Positions 11,399 to 22,264 of a stretch of DNA of 64,000 bases are shown in pieces. The stretch's first letter is position 1, and each line of letters opens with the position of its first letter. The stretch comes from Trichomonas tenax. Taxonomy: Eukaryota; Parabasalia; Trichomonadida; Trichomonadidae. The notes below the pieces were generated by a model. That model searched no databases. It was not told the DNA's origin and saw nothing but the letters and a program-made list of their open reading frames with translations. The stretch is from contig JALKBU010000018.1 in the NCBI GenBank assembly GCA_023091735.1, positions 1-64,000 on the forward strand, given 5' to 3'. A program made the position numbers and the translations under genes.

Positions 11399-14335
11399 AT
11401 GACATTCTCGCACAAATTGGTGCCAGTTTTCATTCCACAAACTCCATACACTATACACAACGAGTGGGAAACGCCCGACTTCAATACGATGCCGGAGCAG
11501 CTCCCTCAGCCTTGCATCAAAGAGTATGACCATTTTTGGAGACTCGTTGTATTTAAGAATGGAAACGGCAGTGAGAAAGGAAAATCTGTTTCTATCTTTT
11601 TGCTGCATCCACAATGTAAGTTTGCGCATGAAGTTTCATACATAATCAAAACTATTGGACCGAAATCTGCAGTTTGCGAAGGAAATTGGGTATATTCGCC
11701 TGTCTGCAACAACAAAGGTATCGAAAAATTTATCCCTTTAGACCAAATCAACGATTATTTGAATGATGGAAAATTAAAATTCGATATAACAATCAAATTC
11801 GACCCTCCACAGCTTTCATGCGCTCTCAGTTCAAGAGAGTCAGTTGGAGTTGTTGGTTTAACTAACTTAGGAGCAACTTGTTACTTAAATTCAATGCTTC
11901 AAAACTTATTCCACACGCCAGCGTTCAGAAGGGCTGTTTACAACATGCCAACAGATGGATCTGAAGATGTCAAGACATCAATTTCATATTCACTCCAAAG
12001 ATTATTTACTTTGATGCAAATGTCACCCTTGACACCGAGTACACAGGAATTAACTACATCATTCGGATGGGGAGTGACAGATCAATTCAACCAGCACGAT
12101 GTTCAAGAGTTTTTGAGAGTTTTAGTTGATAATTTAGAAAATAAAATTAAAAAGACCGAAAACAAAGATGTTTTCGCAAACATTTTCCGCGGAAAGACAA
12201 ACAACAAACTATTTGTCGAGGAATATGATTATAAAGACGAACACAAGGAAGATTTTTACGATATCGAACTTGTCGTAAGAAATAATCATAATTTAATGAA
12301 TGCCATACGTGAATACACTCACGCAGAGACTATTGACGAATACAAAGTTGAAAACAAAGGTGTTTCAAAGGCAATTAAATCAACAAAATTCTGGGAATTG
12401 CCAAATGTTCTTCATTTCTTGCTTCAGCGCTTCGAATACAGTTTTGCCGGTAATGGAATGGTCAAAGTCAACGATAAATTCGAATTTCCTGAAGAACTTG
12501 ACATGAAAGAATTCATGGATCCCGAAAGTCCCGACAAAGACACTGCTTATGATTTGTTTGGAGTTCTTATTCACATGGGAGTTGCACAAGCAGGACACTA
12601 TGAGGCATTGATGAAGCTTGATGACGAATGGTTCCTCTTCAATGATGATGTTGTCACAAGAGTTGGAAAAGATGCGATCGAGCAAACATTTGGTGGTCAA
12701 AACACATTTAGCAGTGCTTACTTTGTTACATATGTTAGAAGATCGAAGCCAGAAATAATGAAGACTGTTACAGATGATGAGATTCCAGACCACCTTCATA
12801 CATACTTCAATGACTACATCAAACAGAACACATGGAAGACGCCAGAAGTCAATCTCGAGATTCATGGCGATAACATTCTTGCCGCTGATCTCGCTGGTGA
12901 AGTTCCACAGTTCCCAACACTCAGTGTTCCTCTTAAGGGATACAAAGTCAAAGACTGCCTTGGCTCTATTGCAGCAACTCTAAATGTTAAGCCGCCAATT
13001 CAGTTGTTCAATCTTGATATCAATGGACTTCCAGAATCACCAATTGCTTTGTCACACAATATATCGGACCAGTTTGAAAAAACACAAAAGTTATATGCTA
13101 CAACATCAACGGACAAAGGCACAATCCCCGTTGTTGTCGGATTCTATGATCCATCCAAAGTTAGAGCAATATCATATCTCTTCACTTCAATTGTTGAAAA
13201 TGGAACGTTAGTTAGTTCATTCGTTGACAAAGTTTCTGAAACAGCAAAGAGCAAGAATCTTATAGCTTTCAAGGTTTGTGGCACTGCAGCGGCAAAGCTC
13301 GCTCTTGATTCACAGATCACAAAGAATTGTTTAATCATTTTCCAGTATGCTGATAAGAAGACAGCTCCAAAGAGTCTCTCATCACCTCAATTCCAGGCAG
13401 GAAACACATACAGAACAATTGATATTGTTCCAGAACTCAGAGATTCCAATGTTGATGCGTTCTTATCAGGATTGGATGATCCACTGACTCTTTCACTCTC
13501 CAATGTCACAGATAAGTCACAGATATTCAAACTCATTATTTCGGCCAAAGCTCACATTTCTTTGCTGATCAAATCAATCAGAAGTATTATGAAGATCACA
13601 AATGACAAAGCAGTTCTTCTGTTCAGATCGGAGAAAGGCTCTCCAAGTGAAAAGCCAATCAATGTTAGCACAGCAGCAAATGTCAGACAATTGGTTCCAG
13701 GAACTGAAGCATTCTTCATCATTCACAGTGGAATCTCCCAAACCGAAATAGAGCAGAAAGTTTTCTTCAGACCTGAAGTCATTTTAAGCCAAGGCACAAA
13801 GTCCCCAATTCTTCTGATGCCGAAGGACTTCACTGTCGATTCTGTTTTCCAGAGATTGCAGAGAATCAATTTGATTGACAAGAAGAAATGGAGAATGCTG
13901 ATGCTTGAAGGATCAAGAATAGTCAAAGTTTGCGCTGAAGATATGAAGCTTGAATCATTCTTAACAAAGAAGTTCAGGATCGAACGCGTTCCAGATGATC
14001 AACTTCCTCCAGCACGCACAGCCAGGGTTACACTCAGCACATTACCAAGCAATCCTCGCAACAACACAACAGGAACCCCATTCATCTTCACACTCAAACA
14101 AGGAGAGAAGTTCACTGAGACAAAGGAGAGATTACTCGAACAGAGCAGCGCTGACAAAGAGAAGGCAAGATTCGGTTACTCTAATGACATGAGCAACAAG
14201 CACAAGTCTCCTAAGGATGATGATGAACTCTTCGAGTTGATTGAGTCTAACGGAATGCTTTATATCTTCGTTCCAGGTGAAGTCAAGACTAAGAGGTGCC
14301 AACATTCGGGCGATGGATTCCAAATTTATAACTAA
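11399..14335 (+). CDS. Ubiquitin carboxyl-terminal hydrolase, USP7-like
   Basis: A 978-residue cysteine protease of peptidase family C19 that removes ubiquitin from substrates. In order: an N-terminal MATH/TRAF-like domain (about 1-140; WRLVVF near 46 and the following strands), the USP catalytic core (about 147-475), then a long C-terminal region like the USP7 ubiquitin-like/ICP0-binding segments (about 480-970). The Cys box GLTNLGATCYLNSMLQN carries the nucleophile Cys161. The His box, MGVAQAGHYEAL, carries His400. The third residue is Asn415 in WFLFNDDVV, a common replacement for Asp. Domain order and length (human USP7 is about 1100) support a USP7 orthologue acting in the nucleus or cytoplasm. 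The ATG at 11399 is the first plausible start. The whole frame is open, and codon use is regular. Confidence 0.9.
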   Translation: MTFSHKLVPVFIPQTPYTIHNEWETPDFNTMPEQLPQPCIKEYDHFWRLVVFKNGNGSEKGKSVSIFLLHPQCKFAHEVSYIIKTIGPKSAVCEGNWVYSPVCNNKGIEKFIPLDQINDYLNDGKLKFDITIKFDPPQLSCALSSRESVGVVGLTNLGATCYLNSMLQNLFHTPAFRRAVYNMPTDGSEDVKTSISYSLQRLFTLMQMSPLTPSTQELTTSFGWGVTDQFNQHDVQEFLRVLVDNLENKIKKTENKDVFANIFRGKTNNKLFVEEYDYKDEHKEDFYDIELVVRNNHNLMNAIREYTHAETIDEYKVENKGVSKAIKSTKFWELPNVLHFLLQRFEYSFAGNGMVKVNDKFEFPEELDMKEFMDPESPDKDTAYDLFGVLIHMGVAQAGHYEALMKLDDEWFLFNDDVVTRVGKDAIEQTFGGQNTFSSAYFVTYVRRSKPEIMKTVTDDEIPDHLHTYFNDYIKQNTWKTPEVNLEIHGDNILAADLAGEVPQFPTLSVPLKGYKVKDCLGSIAATLNVKPPIQLFNLDINGLPESPIALSHNISDQFEKTQKLYATTSTDKGTIPVVVGFYDPSKVRAISYLFTSIVENGTLVSSFVDKVSETAKSKNLIAFKVCGTAAAKLALDSQITKNCLIIFQYADKKTAPKSLSSPQFQAGNTYRTIDIVPELRDSNVDAFLSGLDDPLTLSLSNVTDKSQIFKLIISAKAHISLLIKSIRSIMKITNDKAVLLFRSEKGSPSEKPINVSTAANVRQLVPGTEAFFIIHSGISQTEIEQKVFFRPEVILSQGTKSPILLMPKDFTVDSVFQRLQRINLIDKKKWRMLMLEGSRIVKVCAEDMKLESFLTKKFRIERVPDDQLPPARTARVTLSTLPSNPRNNTTGTPFIFTLKQGEKFTETKERLLEQSSADKEKARFGYSNDMSNKHKSPKDDDELFELIESNGMLYIFVPGEVKTKRCQHSGDGFQIYN

Positions 14336-14390
14336 TTTTAATTTATTGTTTGATGTTAAACAGAATTGCCAGAATACTTTTTAAAAATTT

Positions 14391-14520
14391 TTATCTGACA
14401 CGTAAAATAATTTTACATACCAGAAATAATGACAAAATTAAACTCTTTATATGTCAGAAAGTATGACAAAAATAGCACTTTTACATTACAATACCAAATT
14501 TTATATGTCAGAATAATTTT
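14391..14520. promoter_or_regulatory. Cluster of TGACAYGTAAA / TTTATATGTCAGA words
   Basis: Downstream of the USP7-like gene, at least four versions of the recurrent motif occur in 130 bases: TCTGACACGTAAAATAA at 14395, TTTTACATACCAGA near 14411, TTATATGTCAGAAAG near 14446 and TTATATGTCAGAATAA near 14503. No plus-strand gene starts within 1 kb, so they may serve an unannotated transcript or be decayed element sequence. Confidence 0.35.
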
Positions 14521-14660
14521 ATTTGGCAAATTGGAAAATGATTTCTTGAAATAATTAAAAATTAGATTCAACACGAGTATTGTAATTGAATTATAGGGAA
14601 ATGAGGAAAAATAATGGGGATTTTATTGCAAAAGTTTGATAAAATTGGTTAAATTTTTTC

Positions 14661-15310
14661 CTGTTGACTTTTTTGAGTTTTGCAATTTTTAACGAGTAAG
14701 CCCCTCTATCAAGCCAAACTGAGAAGACATTTACGTGCTTTTCAGGGGTGCCGAGTATGTTTATAGCATTTGCTTGTCTATTTAACTTGAGTATCTCCAT
14801 ATCTCCATGAGATTTCAGCGAATTTTGACATGTAAAATAACCAAGTTCACATTTTCGACACATATTATCTGATATTTGTCATGTAAAGTCGAAAATTTGA
14901 TATATAATGTTACCAATGAGCAAATTTTGTGTGAACTTGAGGTAGCATGACTTTAGGTATGCTCAATGTATGAGCAAAGGAATGCCGTTTGACTCCTGCG
15001 CGTAGCGTATTTTTTTCTTTTCTATTTTTTGATTTTTCTAGGGGAACTCTTGCAAAAATAAGCGATCGAACGCTATAATAGTGAGATGTATTTGTTATAA
15101 TCATCAAAGAGATTCATAACAGAAGCCCATTAATGATTTGTAATGGGTTTCTGTTTGTAATCATATCTTGATCAAGTAATACCTTGCTAAGATCATGAAA
15201 CAGATTGCACCACTAGAATCAGAACCACCAAAAAGCACGAAAATATTTCATCAGATTCGTCCAGGAAGGGGCTTTACTCGTTAAAAATTGCAAAACTCAA
15301 AAAGGTCAAC
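14661..15310. repeat. Inverted-repeat element, about 45-bp arms
   Basis: Bases about 14663-14705 (containing GAGTTTTGCAATTTTTAACG) are a reverse complement of 15267-15310 with one mismatch and one indel. The 560-bp interior carries two copies of the motif TGACATGTAAA / TGTCATGTAAA (14827 and 14876) and the hairpin at 15118-15155. No transposase-like ORF. Probably a MITE-like element. Confidence 0.65.
15118..15155. repeat. 15-bp stem hairpin
   Basis: Bases 15118-15132 (AACAGAAGCCCATTA) pair with 15141-15155 with one G-T pair and an 8-base loop. It lies inside the inverted-repeat element at 14661-15310. It could fold in RNA; no function is known. Confidence 0.6.
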
Positions 15311-15714
15311 GAGAAAAAAAAAAATGGAGCCAGCGACACGAAATAGAATCCAAATTTTGTCTCCCAAAGATTCCTCAGCCCATAACGAAGGCATGAAAAT
15401 CCATCGTTAATTTTTGCACAAAAATATTGAAACAATAATAATCGTCTTATAAAGTTTTATCCAGATATGCAATCATAAACAAAATTACAATGGATAAAAT
15501 TGTGTCAAATAAAAATCTTTTCCTTCACAAAAAATTCACGATAGAAAACCATTATCTATATTTTTCTGTATACATTCAATTTTAACAATTTGTAAATTCA
15601 AAATACAAAATTGAAAATTCATCAAATTGATTTTGGTAATAAAGTAATCATATTTATATCAATTTATTTTTATTTTAAAATTGAGATGCAATTGATTCAC
15701 TTCACTTCTGTTTG
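15311..15714. other. AT-rich intergenic
   Basis: No gene or repeat recognised between the inverted-repeat element and the small ORF at 15715. Confidence 0.35.
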
Positions 15715-15963
15715 ATGAGCTCCTTCCACCTCGACGGCAATGTTGACGGCGTCAACTTCAAGACAATTAAGGACGGGGAGAACTATACATGCGTCTTCTC
15801 CGGAAAGTGTATCACAGGAACATTCCAATTCAAGGAATGCCAAATCAAGAACGCAGCAAACCCACTCGAGGTTCTGCACAATCAATTATACCATTCCGAT
15901 CTTCCAGATCAGAGCAACATCGATCCAGAAAGGATCTACAAGCGTGACGAAGTTTTCGTCTGA
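15715..15963 (+). CDS. Small hypothetical protein (82 aa)
   Basis: An open frame from ATG at 15715 (MSSFHLDGNVDG) to the stop at 15961-15963. Base composition is clearly GC-richer than the flanks and resembles the conserved genes nearby, and the frame ends with TGA followed at once by AT-rich sequence, so I regard it as real. The protein has two short Gly/Asp-rich beta-like stretches and two cysteines (in YTCVFSGKC); no signal peptide or membrane segment. I do not recognise the family. Confidence 0.5.
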   Translation: MSSFHLDGNVDGVNFKTIKDGENYTCVFSGKCITGTFQFKECQIKNAANPLEVLHNQLYHSDLPDQSNIDPERIYKRDEVFV

Positions 15964-16723
15964 GCCTAAAACATTGAGAGTTTTTGCACGATTAAACTAT
16001 TGTGTATTAGTCAAGTGTAGTTTTTATGCCTATCTATAGGTATATTGACAAGCAAACATTTCGATTGGGAAAATTCTCCATTTTAATCAATTGATTATTG
16101 GCAATTTGTCCTTATCCATATTTTTAATAAGGCAATTAGCTTTTTGTTTGCGATATCTTATACTCTCATTTCTGCAAATAATACATTTTCATTTCGAAAA
16201 AAGCTCGTTTGATTGACACCAACGTTCTCATTCGATCACAATTTTACTGCCTAGATCAATGTATGCCGTACAAAAGCATTTTTTTTCATATAAAATCCGT
16301 AGATAGCTAAAATGATTCATCCAAGATTACTATTTGACCATGTTTAGTCAGAAACATAAATCAGCAGTTTATGGGCAACTCATTCAATGGAATACAAAGC
16401 ATTTTACAACAAAATTTAGAAAATATCCAATATAAGGGTTCAAATGCTAGCATAACTTTCAGAAAACAATACCGTAGCAACAAGCTTATGTTTTCTCAAT
16501 CCATTTTCATTTGGATTATCAAATAATTGATTGAAAAAACAAAGATTGACAAATATCGACAATATTAAGAAAATCAAACCAGCACATCAAGGAAAGACAG
16601 CTCCATAATGCTCGAGTCACAAATACAATATTTTCATAAATTTGCCAAAAGTCACTTTACATCGGATCTCATTTTTGTGATATAAGAAAAGCGACATTTT
16701 GTGATATTATTTACATTCAAAGT
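15964..16723. other. AT-rich intergenic
   Basis: No gene seen. Near 16645-16715 there are GTCACTTTACATC and AAAAGCGACATTTTGTG words that resemble the ends of the foldback elements, possibly a decayed solo end. Confidence 0.3.
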
Positions 16724-16726
16724 TGA

Positions 16727-17329
16727 AGTCTTTTAGTGCAGAAACGTGATTTTGTCTTTCATAGATTTTATCATGATCCTTCAGAGATTCCAAGTGGAAT
16801 CATTAAATATGTTTATGAAAAGGATCCTGATTGCATTAATTTAGCAGTTAGAGGAACTTCAAAAGGTTCCTCAAGTTCTATATATGAAGGAAAATCCAAG
16901 TTTTGGGATTCAACTAATCATAACCTTTCCTGGTTTTCAGTAGGCTTCACTAAACATTTCGTGAAGCTACAATCGATTTCAGGATATTCGTGTTGGAAAT
17001 TTAATTGCCCAACAGGCGTCAATGTGTATGGTGTAACAAGAGATGGGATCAAAGAACGAATATGTGATTGGCATACACCTGGTGCATCACCTTTCCAGAA
17101 TGTGACTGGAAATGTTCCTTGTGCTTCAGACAGTTTTTATTCTAATATAACTTTAGCCCAAGATTCTTTAACCATTACGCAAACTAATATATTTCAGCTA
17201 TATCTCATTGAATTCTTTGGTGATTTGTACAGTTTAGAAGCTTCTGAACCAAAAGCATGTCCGACAGGTTATTCAAGATCAATCTCTTATTCCTTATTGT
17301 CTGTATTTATTTTCCTTGCTTCTGAATAA
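16727..17329 (+). pseudogene. Surface-protein fragment lacking a start
   Basis: The frame is open from just after the TGA at 16724 to 17329 but contains no in-frame ATG at all, so it cannot be translated as it stands from a normal start. The about 200-residue product is Ser/Trp/Cys-rich; the segment around FWDSTNHNLSWFSVGF and the paired Trp/Cys further on vaguely resemble discoidin-like (F5/8 type C) sugar-binding domains. It ends in a hydrophobic stretch (SYSLLSVFIFLA) that could be a membrane or GPI-type tail. I read it as the 3' part of a cell-surface protein gene whose 5' end was lost. The family assignment is tentative. Confidence 0.4.
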
Positions 17330-17463
17330 TAAGAATATCATGAACATTAAATGTTATTAAATCGATAAAGATGTTTTCTATCAATGGTAAAATACATTAA
17401 CATATTTAAATAGATATTACAATGATTTTTTTGCTTATTTTTCATGGAGAAGATATCAATTCG

Positions 17464-18579
17464 TTATTTACTTATTGAGGAGTTTTGATCATAGTTTTTG
17501 AGATATTCATAAACACGCGTGTGACCTTTATTTAAGGCAATTTCCATTGGTGAACGATTTTCATGGTCGACAATATTATGTTTTGCTCCATGCTGAAGCA
17601 AGTACTTCAAAATATCAACGTGATCCTTCAAAGCCGTTTGAAACACCGCAGTATGATTAAATCTATTCATCTCTTCAATATCCACATGTTCTACTTCAAT
17701 TAAATATGCTGTGATGTGATATAGACCATAAAATGCCGATTTAGTGAGAATCGATCCATCAATTTGATCTCTTTCGTTGAGTGGTGCTCCATTTTTAAGA
17801 AAATAATAAAACATTTCGATATTTCTTTCTTTCACACAAAAGCTTAAACTAATTAAAATGCTTGGATCATTTTCAAGAAGCCATTTCGCGACAGTATTTC
17901 TATGATTCTCAATTGAGGCTCTTATATAATCTTCGATATAAGAAAAGTTATCATTCAAGCAATATTCTATAATTGCTTCATTACCTCCAGATATCGCATA
18001 GTTCGTGCACGTTGCATCCGCTTTAATATTGTTACTAATGAGATAAAAGAAACATTTTTCAGCGCCAAAGAAAGCTGCCAATGAAATCAAGTCGTAATAG
18101 CTGTTATTAAAGACATATCTATTTGAAGATATTGATTGAGATAATGATAGTTCGGTGAGCTTATCCAAATCGTCAGTTAACAACGCAGAACAAATATTAT
18201 TTTCATCAAAAACATTTGCGATTTCATCCGCTGAAATATCGAATTCATGATAACAATCTCGTTTAAATAGTGCTCTATCTCTTGATTTCCATTCACTTGT
18301 GTTTGGATTTTGCATTTTCTTCAAATAGCAACCAAATCTATTGTATCTTATAGGATAATTTGGAATAATTTCAATTAACGATTTTAAAAGCTTAAATTGA
18401 CTACATCTGACAAAGGATGCATGATATATTGTCCTAATGATTTCGTCTTCATACGTTGGTAATAATGATTTTAAATGTTCCTTGTTTTCTTCTAAATTCC
18501 CTTCAGTAACATCATATATACGGTTTTGCAATTCTATTCCATCTTTCAACAACTTCGGAATTTCTTCAGTATTCTCCAT
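17464..18579 (-). CDS. Ankyrin-repeat protein, trichomonad DUF3447 type
   Basis: An intact 371-residue protein starting MENTEEIP. The N-terminal half (1-190) is the helical region typical of the large trichomonad ankyrin family (DUF3447), with a Tyr/Leu-rich body. Residues about 165-365 form ankyrin-like units: HVDILKYLLQHGA and RSPMEIALNKGH near 320-355 are clear matches to the consensus. No signal peptide. These proteins form very large families in trichomonads and mediate unknown protein interactions. Decayed relatives lie at 24958-25512 and 39208-39361. Its 5' flank (18580-18800) is AT-rich and ends at the MITE-like insertion. Confidence 0.85.
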   Translation of the reverse strand: MENTEEIPKLLKDGIELQNRIYDVTEGNLEENKEHLKSLLPTYEDEIIRTIYHASFVRCSQFKLLKSLIEIIPNYPIRYNRFGCYLKKMQNPNTSEWKSRDRALFKRDCYHEFDISADEIANVFDENNICSALLTDDLDKLTELSLSQSISSNRYVFNNSYYDLISLAAFFGAEKCFFYLISNNIKADATCTNYAISGGNEAIIEYCLNDNFSYIEDYIRASIENHRNTVAKWLLENDPSILISLSFCVKERNIEMFYYFLKNGAPLNERDQIDGSILTKSAFYGLYHITAYLIEVEHVDIEEMNRFNHTAVFQTALKDHVDILKYLLQHGAKHNIVDHENRSPMEIALNKGHTRVYEYLKNYDQNSSISK

Positions 18580-18803
18580 TTGTTTGCTAACAAACTAACA
18601 AAATGACACTTTTCATATTTTTCACAACAAATAAATCCATGAAATTGCTGACATTATTTTTGAATTCAAATCATAATATTGATGAACAGAGGCTTATTAA
18701 TTCGACTTAAATTAAGCTATATACCATTATTATCCAACAAATTGATGCCATCCATCAAAAATTGATAATCAATTAAATGACATCAACATCGTAAGAAAAA
18801 GTT

Positions 18804-18967
18804 GACTTACATGAAAAGTAACAGCAAAGGATGATGTTTTTAAAACCTTTAACGGGAATAATTTAGTAAAAATGATGTAATAACTATTAACTATTCGGGT
18901 GAACATAGTTGAAAATATAATGCATTTTTTCAACCAAATTTCGAATAGTTTACATCTCATGTTAGTC
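18804..18967. mobile_element. MITE-like insertion, copy 1
   Basis: The 164-bp unit begins GACTTACATGAAAAGT and ends with the complement of GACTAACATGAGATGT, a 16-base imperfect terminal inverted repeat. The interior aligns along most of its length with the complement of 28933-29130: GCAAAGGATRATG, TTAAAACCTT, TTTAGTAAAAATG, GTAATAACTA, GTTGAAAAT, and TTTACATCTCATGTTAGTC at the end. It supplies the apparent N terminus of the following LRR frame. Non-autonomous; no target duplication could be fixed by eye. Confidence 0.7.
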
Positions 18968-20848
18968 GCCCTCAAGACAGATAACATATTTAATGGGTGT
19001 AACATCTCCAGTTTTAGCATTCCACGAAATATTGAAAGTATTAGAGGATCATTTTTACTCCAAAATCCCTCTGTTGAAAATATTGACATTGATCCACAAA
19101 ATGCCAATTTTGTTATCGATGATCATCATTTGGTATTAAATACAGCAAGAACTTCAATTTATTACTTTGCTTCAGGTGTTACTGGATCATTCACTATTCC
19201 TAAAACAGTTATATCAATGGCAGCATTCTGCTCGTTGAGATTATTTTCGATCACTATTCCTGACACTATAACAACAATTGGGGATTATGCTTTTCAATAT
19301 TCAAAAATAGAATCATTTGCAATCCCAAATTCTGTTACTAAAATAGGACGAGCAACTTTTTCACTTAACTATAATTTAAAAACCATCAAATTGCCTTCAA
19401 ATATTACCACTATTAAATCAGAATTGTATATGAAAACATGTCTCACGAGTATCGTTTTACCCAATGGAGTGACGACAATTGAGAACTCAGCATTTGCTTC
19501 ATGCCCAGATCTGATTGATATCTATATCCCAACGGCCATTCAAAGCATCGGAGGCAGTGTTATTGCGAACTCACCAAAGGAAAAATATAAATTCAGTGAT
19601 AATTCTCAGATCTATATTAAAGATGATTTATTGATGGACACAAACAATACATTTATATCTCAGTATTTCGGGAACAACGAAACAGTCACCATTTCAGAAA
19701 CAATCACAACAATAAAAGCAGGCGCATTTAAAGATAAAGATAACATAATTAGAATGCAATGTTCCGGAAATTCACAACTTCAATATATTGAGAATAATAC
19801 ATTCAGATTTTGTTCTAATCTAATATCATTCTTTGAGTTTCCGTCAATCATTTCAATTGGCGATAATGCGTTTTATGGAGCAAAAATTAACCAAGATATA
19901 GTTTTTGGTGAATCATTAATAAGTGTTGGAGTTTATGCTTTTTATTAAACACTAATTATATCAATCGAATTTAGATCAAAGTCACAACTTTCAATTGGTT
20001 CCAACTCATTTGAATCATGCAAAAGATTAATTAAGTTATCATTCAAAACTACAGCTGATATAATAATTAGCGATCATGCTTTTTATGGTCTTCAAAGTCT
20101 AAAAAGTGTCGATATTCCATCTAATGTTGTTGAAATTGGTGAAGGATGCTTTCCAAACTGTGGTCTTGACACAGTAACATTCAGCACAAATCAAATTCGT
20201 TCTCGTAGACTCACATACCAATCAAATCAATTGATAATTCCTGTTTCAGTATTTGATGGCTGTTCTTCTCTTTATAATTTCACATTTCCTTCGAACATCG
20301 TTTCCATAGGAGCCCAATCATTCCAGAACATGTACATCACAGTTGTTGACCTTCCAGACAGTGTCAATGAACTCGGAAGGTAGTGCTTCAAGGGATGTAA
20401 GTTCTTGACTGAATTAAGAATTCGTGATTCATCACAACTTATGAATATCGATTATGGTGTCTTTGACGGGTGTTTGATGTTCTCAAAGTCACAAGTTTTA
20501 CTTCAACAAACTATATCAGTGAGTTTGATGTGTTATATAACAAAGAGAAGACCAAAATGATTGTTTTCACTCTAGCAATAGCAACGACTTTCTTTTCAAT
20601 ATTAAACTCTGTCAATTGCAGACAGCCCTTTCATCAGTTGTGTGAATCTCAGAACAATTCTCATTCCAGACAACAGTGTCACATATAAAGTAAGAAGTGC
20701 TTTTGAGGACCGCATCAACATTCCTCTGTGTGTCCAAACTATTGGTGAAAACGCATTTCTTGGTTGTTCAAAACTGAATTGCGGAACAATTATTCAAAAT
20801 AAAACCAAGTCATTCCTTGATCAGCTTAAAGCTGCATCTCTTTCATAG
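18968..20848 (+). pseudogene. BspA-like leucine-rich-repeat surface protein, decayed
   Basis: Leucine-rich repeats of the BspA/TpLRR type run through the whole stretch (SFTIPKTVISMAAFC, SITIPDTITTIGDYAF, SIVLPNGVTTIENSAF, VDLPDSVNELGR). The first frame is open to a TAA at 19946, the repeats continue in the same frame to a TAG at 20383, then the reading frame changes at least twice before ending near 20848 (segments ISEFDVLYNKEKTK and SVTYKVRSAFEDR). There is no proper start: the frame opens inside the MITE-like insertion at 18804-18967, which therefore probably replaced or interrupted the 5' end. The family is a large set of putative trichomonad adhesins. Non-functional as it stands. Confidence 0.8.
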
Positions 20849-21829
20849 AGAGCACTTCGATGTTGTAACTTCAACACATGCAATGTCAAAATTAACATAT
20901 ATATATTTGCATATCTCTCTTTTATCATTGTGATGTGAATAAAACTTTTAATGATCAACAAACATAATTTCAGAAATAAATCCACTAGGTTTTTGTTTCT
21001 ATCAGTATAATATTGCTCAAATTTCAAAATTGAGATTAAAATAGAATTTAAATTACTCATTCACAGCGATGCTATATTACAAAGTAAGAATATTATAAAG
21101 GGATATTAAAAATTAGCCGATTTTTTGAATAGATAATTGAAATATTGCAAATATTTTCCAAAAATGAGTGGTCTCATCTTCTAACGCATAATAGTAAATA
21201 AGAAAATATCTATATTTTTAAATATCATTTTATATACTACTGACACATCACTGAATGGAATACAATGATACGTATATACCATCTGCTGTCTTTTTATTGA
21301 TTTAATTTGTAATTTGTTGCTAAATTGTAAATTGTGGATCAACATAAGCGACAATTGTAATATCCAACCAGATAGTGTATATTACTATCGTCACTAAAGC
21401 ATATTGATCATACTGGCAATGTTGTCTGTGGAAACTCGAAGGCAATACACCTCTCTTTGAATTGATATTTGAGAAGTTATCAAACAAAGAATATGGAATT
21501 AAAACCATCATCAAATCATTTAAAAAATCACGTCTTAACATATTATAAGTTCCGGTGAAAGTTTCCCAGATCATATTTTATAAAATCATCACAATATCAT
21601 TGAGCATGCTACGATTTTATATTTTATACACAGAGAAACTCATTTTGTTATTGTGGATTCATAATTTAGAAAAATATTATATAAATTGATAAGGATTTTG
21701 AAAAGCAGTCTTTAACACTGTGTCAGTAAAACATAAAGAACAAACATGAGATAAATAATCTTTGCTTAATGCTAAATATATATTTTCGAATATATTTGAT
21801 TAATTTTGTAGTTAATAATAAAATCGAAG
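20849..21829. other. AT-rich intergenic
   Basis: No gene recognised. Small open frames on the minus strand at 20821-21060 and 21320-21574 lack protein-like composition. Confidence 0.35.
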
Positions 21830-22264
21830 CTAGTGATGGTTCAAAAGCTGATGTATATCTGTGGGATCAATCGGATTTTCTCTTGTAATGGTTTGTTTCA
21901 TATTTGATGCTTTATTTTCATAATTTTTTCGAATCAAATAGAACCTACCTATTTCAGGGAAAATTATGTTCCAATTTTCTGCGAACCAACATATCAAAGC
22001 ATCCCGGCTTCTATATGCAAGACGATCTATTGTTAATTTATTTTTTTTAGCAATAGATTGTGCATACTTAAGGAGATCGCTCGCAGTGAAGCGGCCACCC
22101 CAAATAAATTCTAAAATCTCTGCAACTAAATCCATTTTGATTCCATTATTTTGAATTCGAGCGTTGATTTGATTCCTATCCTCGTAGCTTTTGCTAGAAA
22201 CGTTTCTCTGCTTTCTTGTTTTTCTCGTATTAATTATTTCGTTTACTATGCTTTCTTCATTCAT
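21830..22264 (-). CDS. Hypothetical basic protein (144 aa)
   Basis: An intact frame starting MNEESIVNEI. The N-terminal 40 residues are Lys/Arg/Asn-rich (TRKTRKQRN); residues about 42-105 form a compact helical segment with conserved-looking aromatic and leucine positions (AEILEFIWGGRFTASDLL, then DALICWFAENWNIIFPEIG). The combination suggests a small DNA- or protein-binding helical domain, but I cannot name the family. No signal peptide. The upstream region contains the recurrent motif TTTTACATGACA at 22592-22603. Confidence 0.5.
   Translation of the reverse strand: MNEESIVNEIINTRKTRKQRNVSSKSYEDRNQINARIQNNGIKMDLVAEILEFIWGGRFTASDLLKYAQSIAKKNKLTIDRLAYRSRDALICWFAENWNIIFPEIGRFYLIRKNYENKASNMKQTITRENPIDPTDIHQLLNHH

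Noticed and set aside
12380..12865. 161-codon minus-strand frame
   Set aside because: Lies wholly opposite the catalytic region of the USP7-like gene, which has clear family motifs; it is an antisense shadow.
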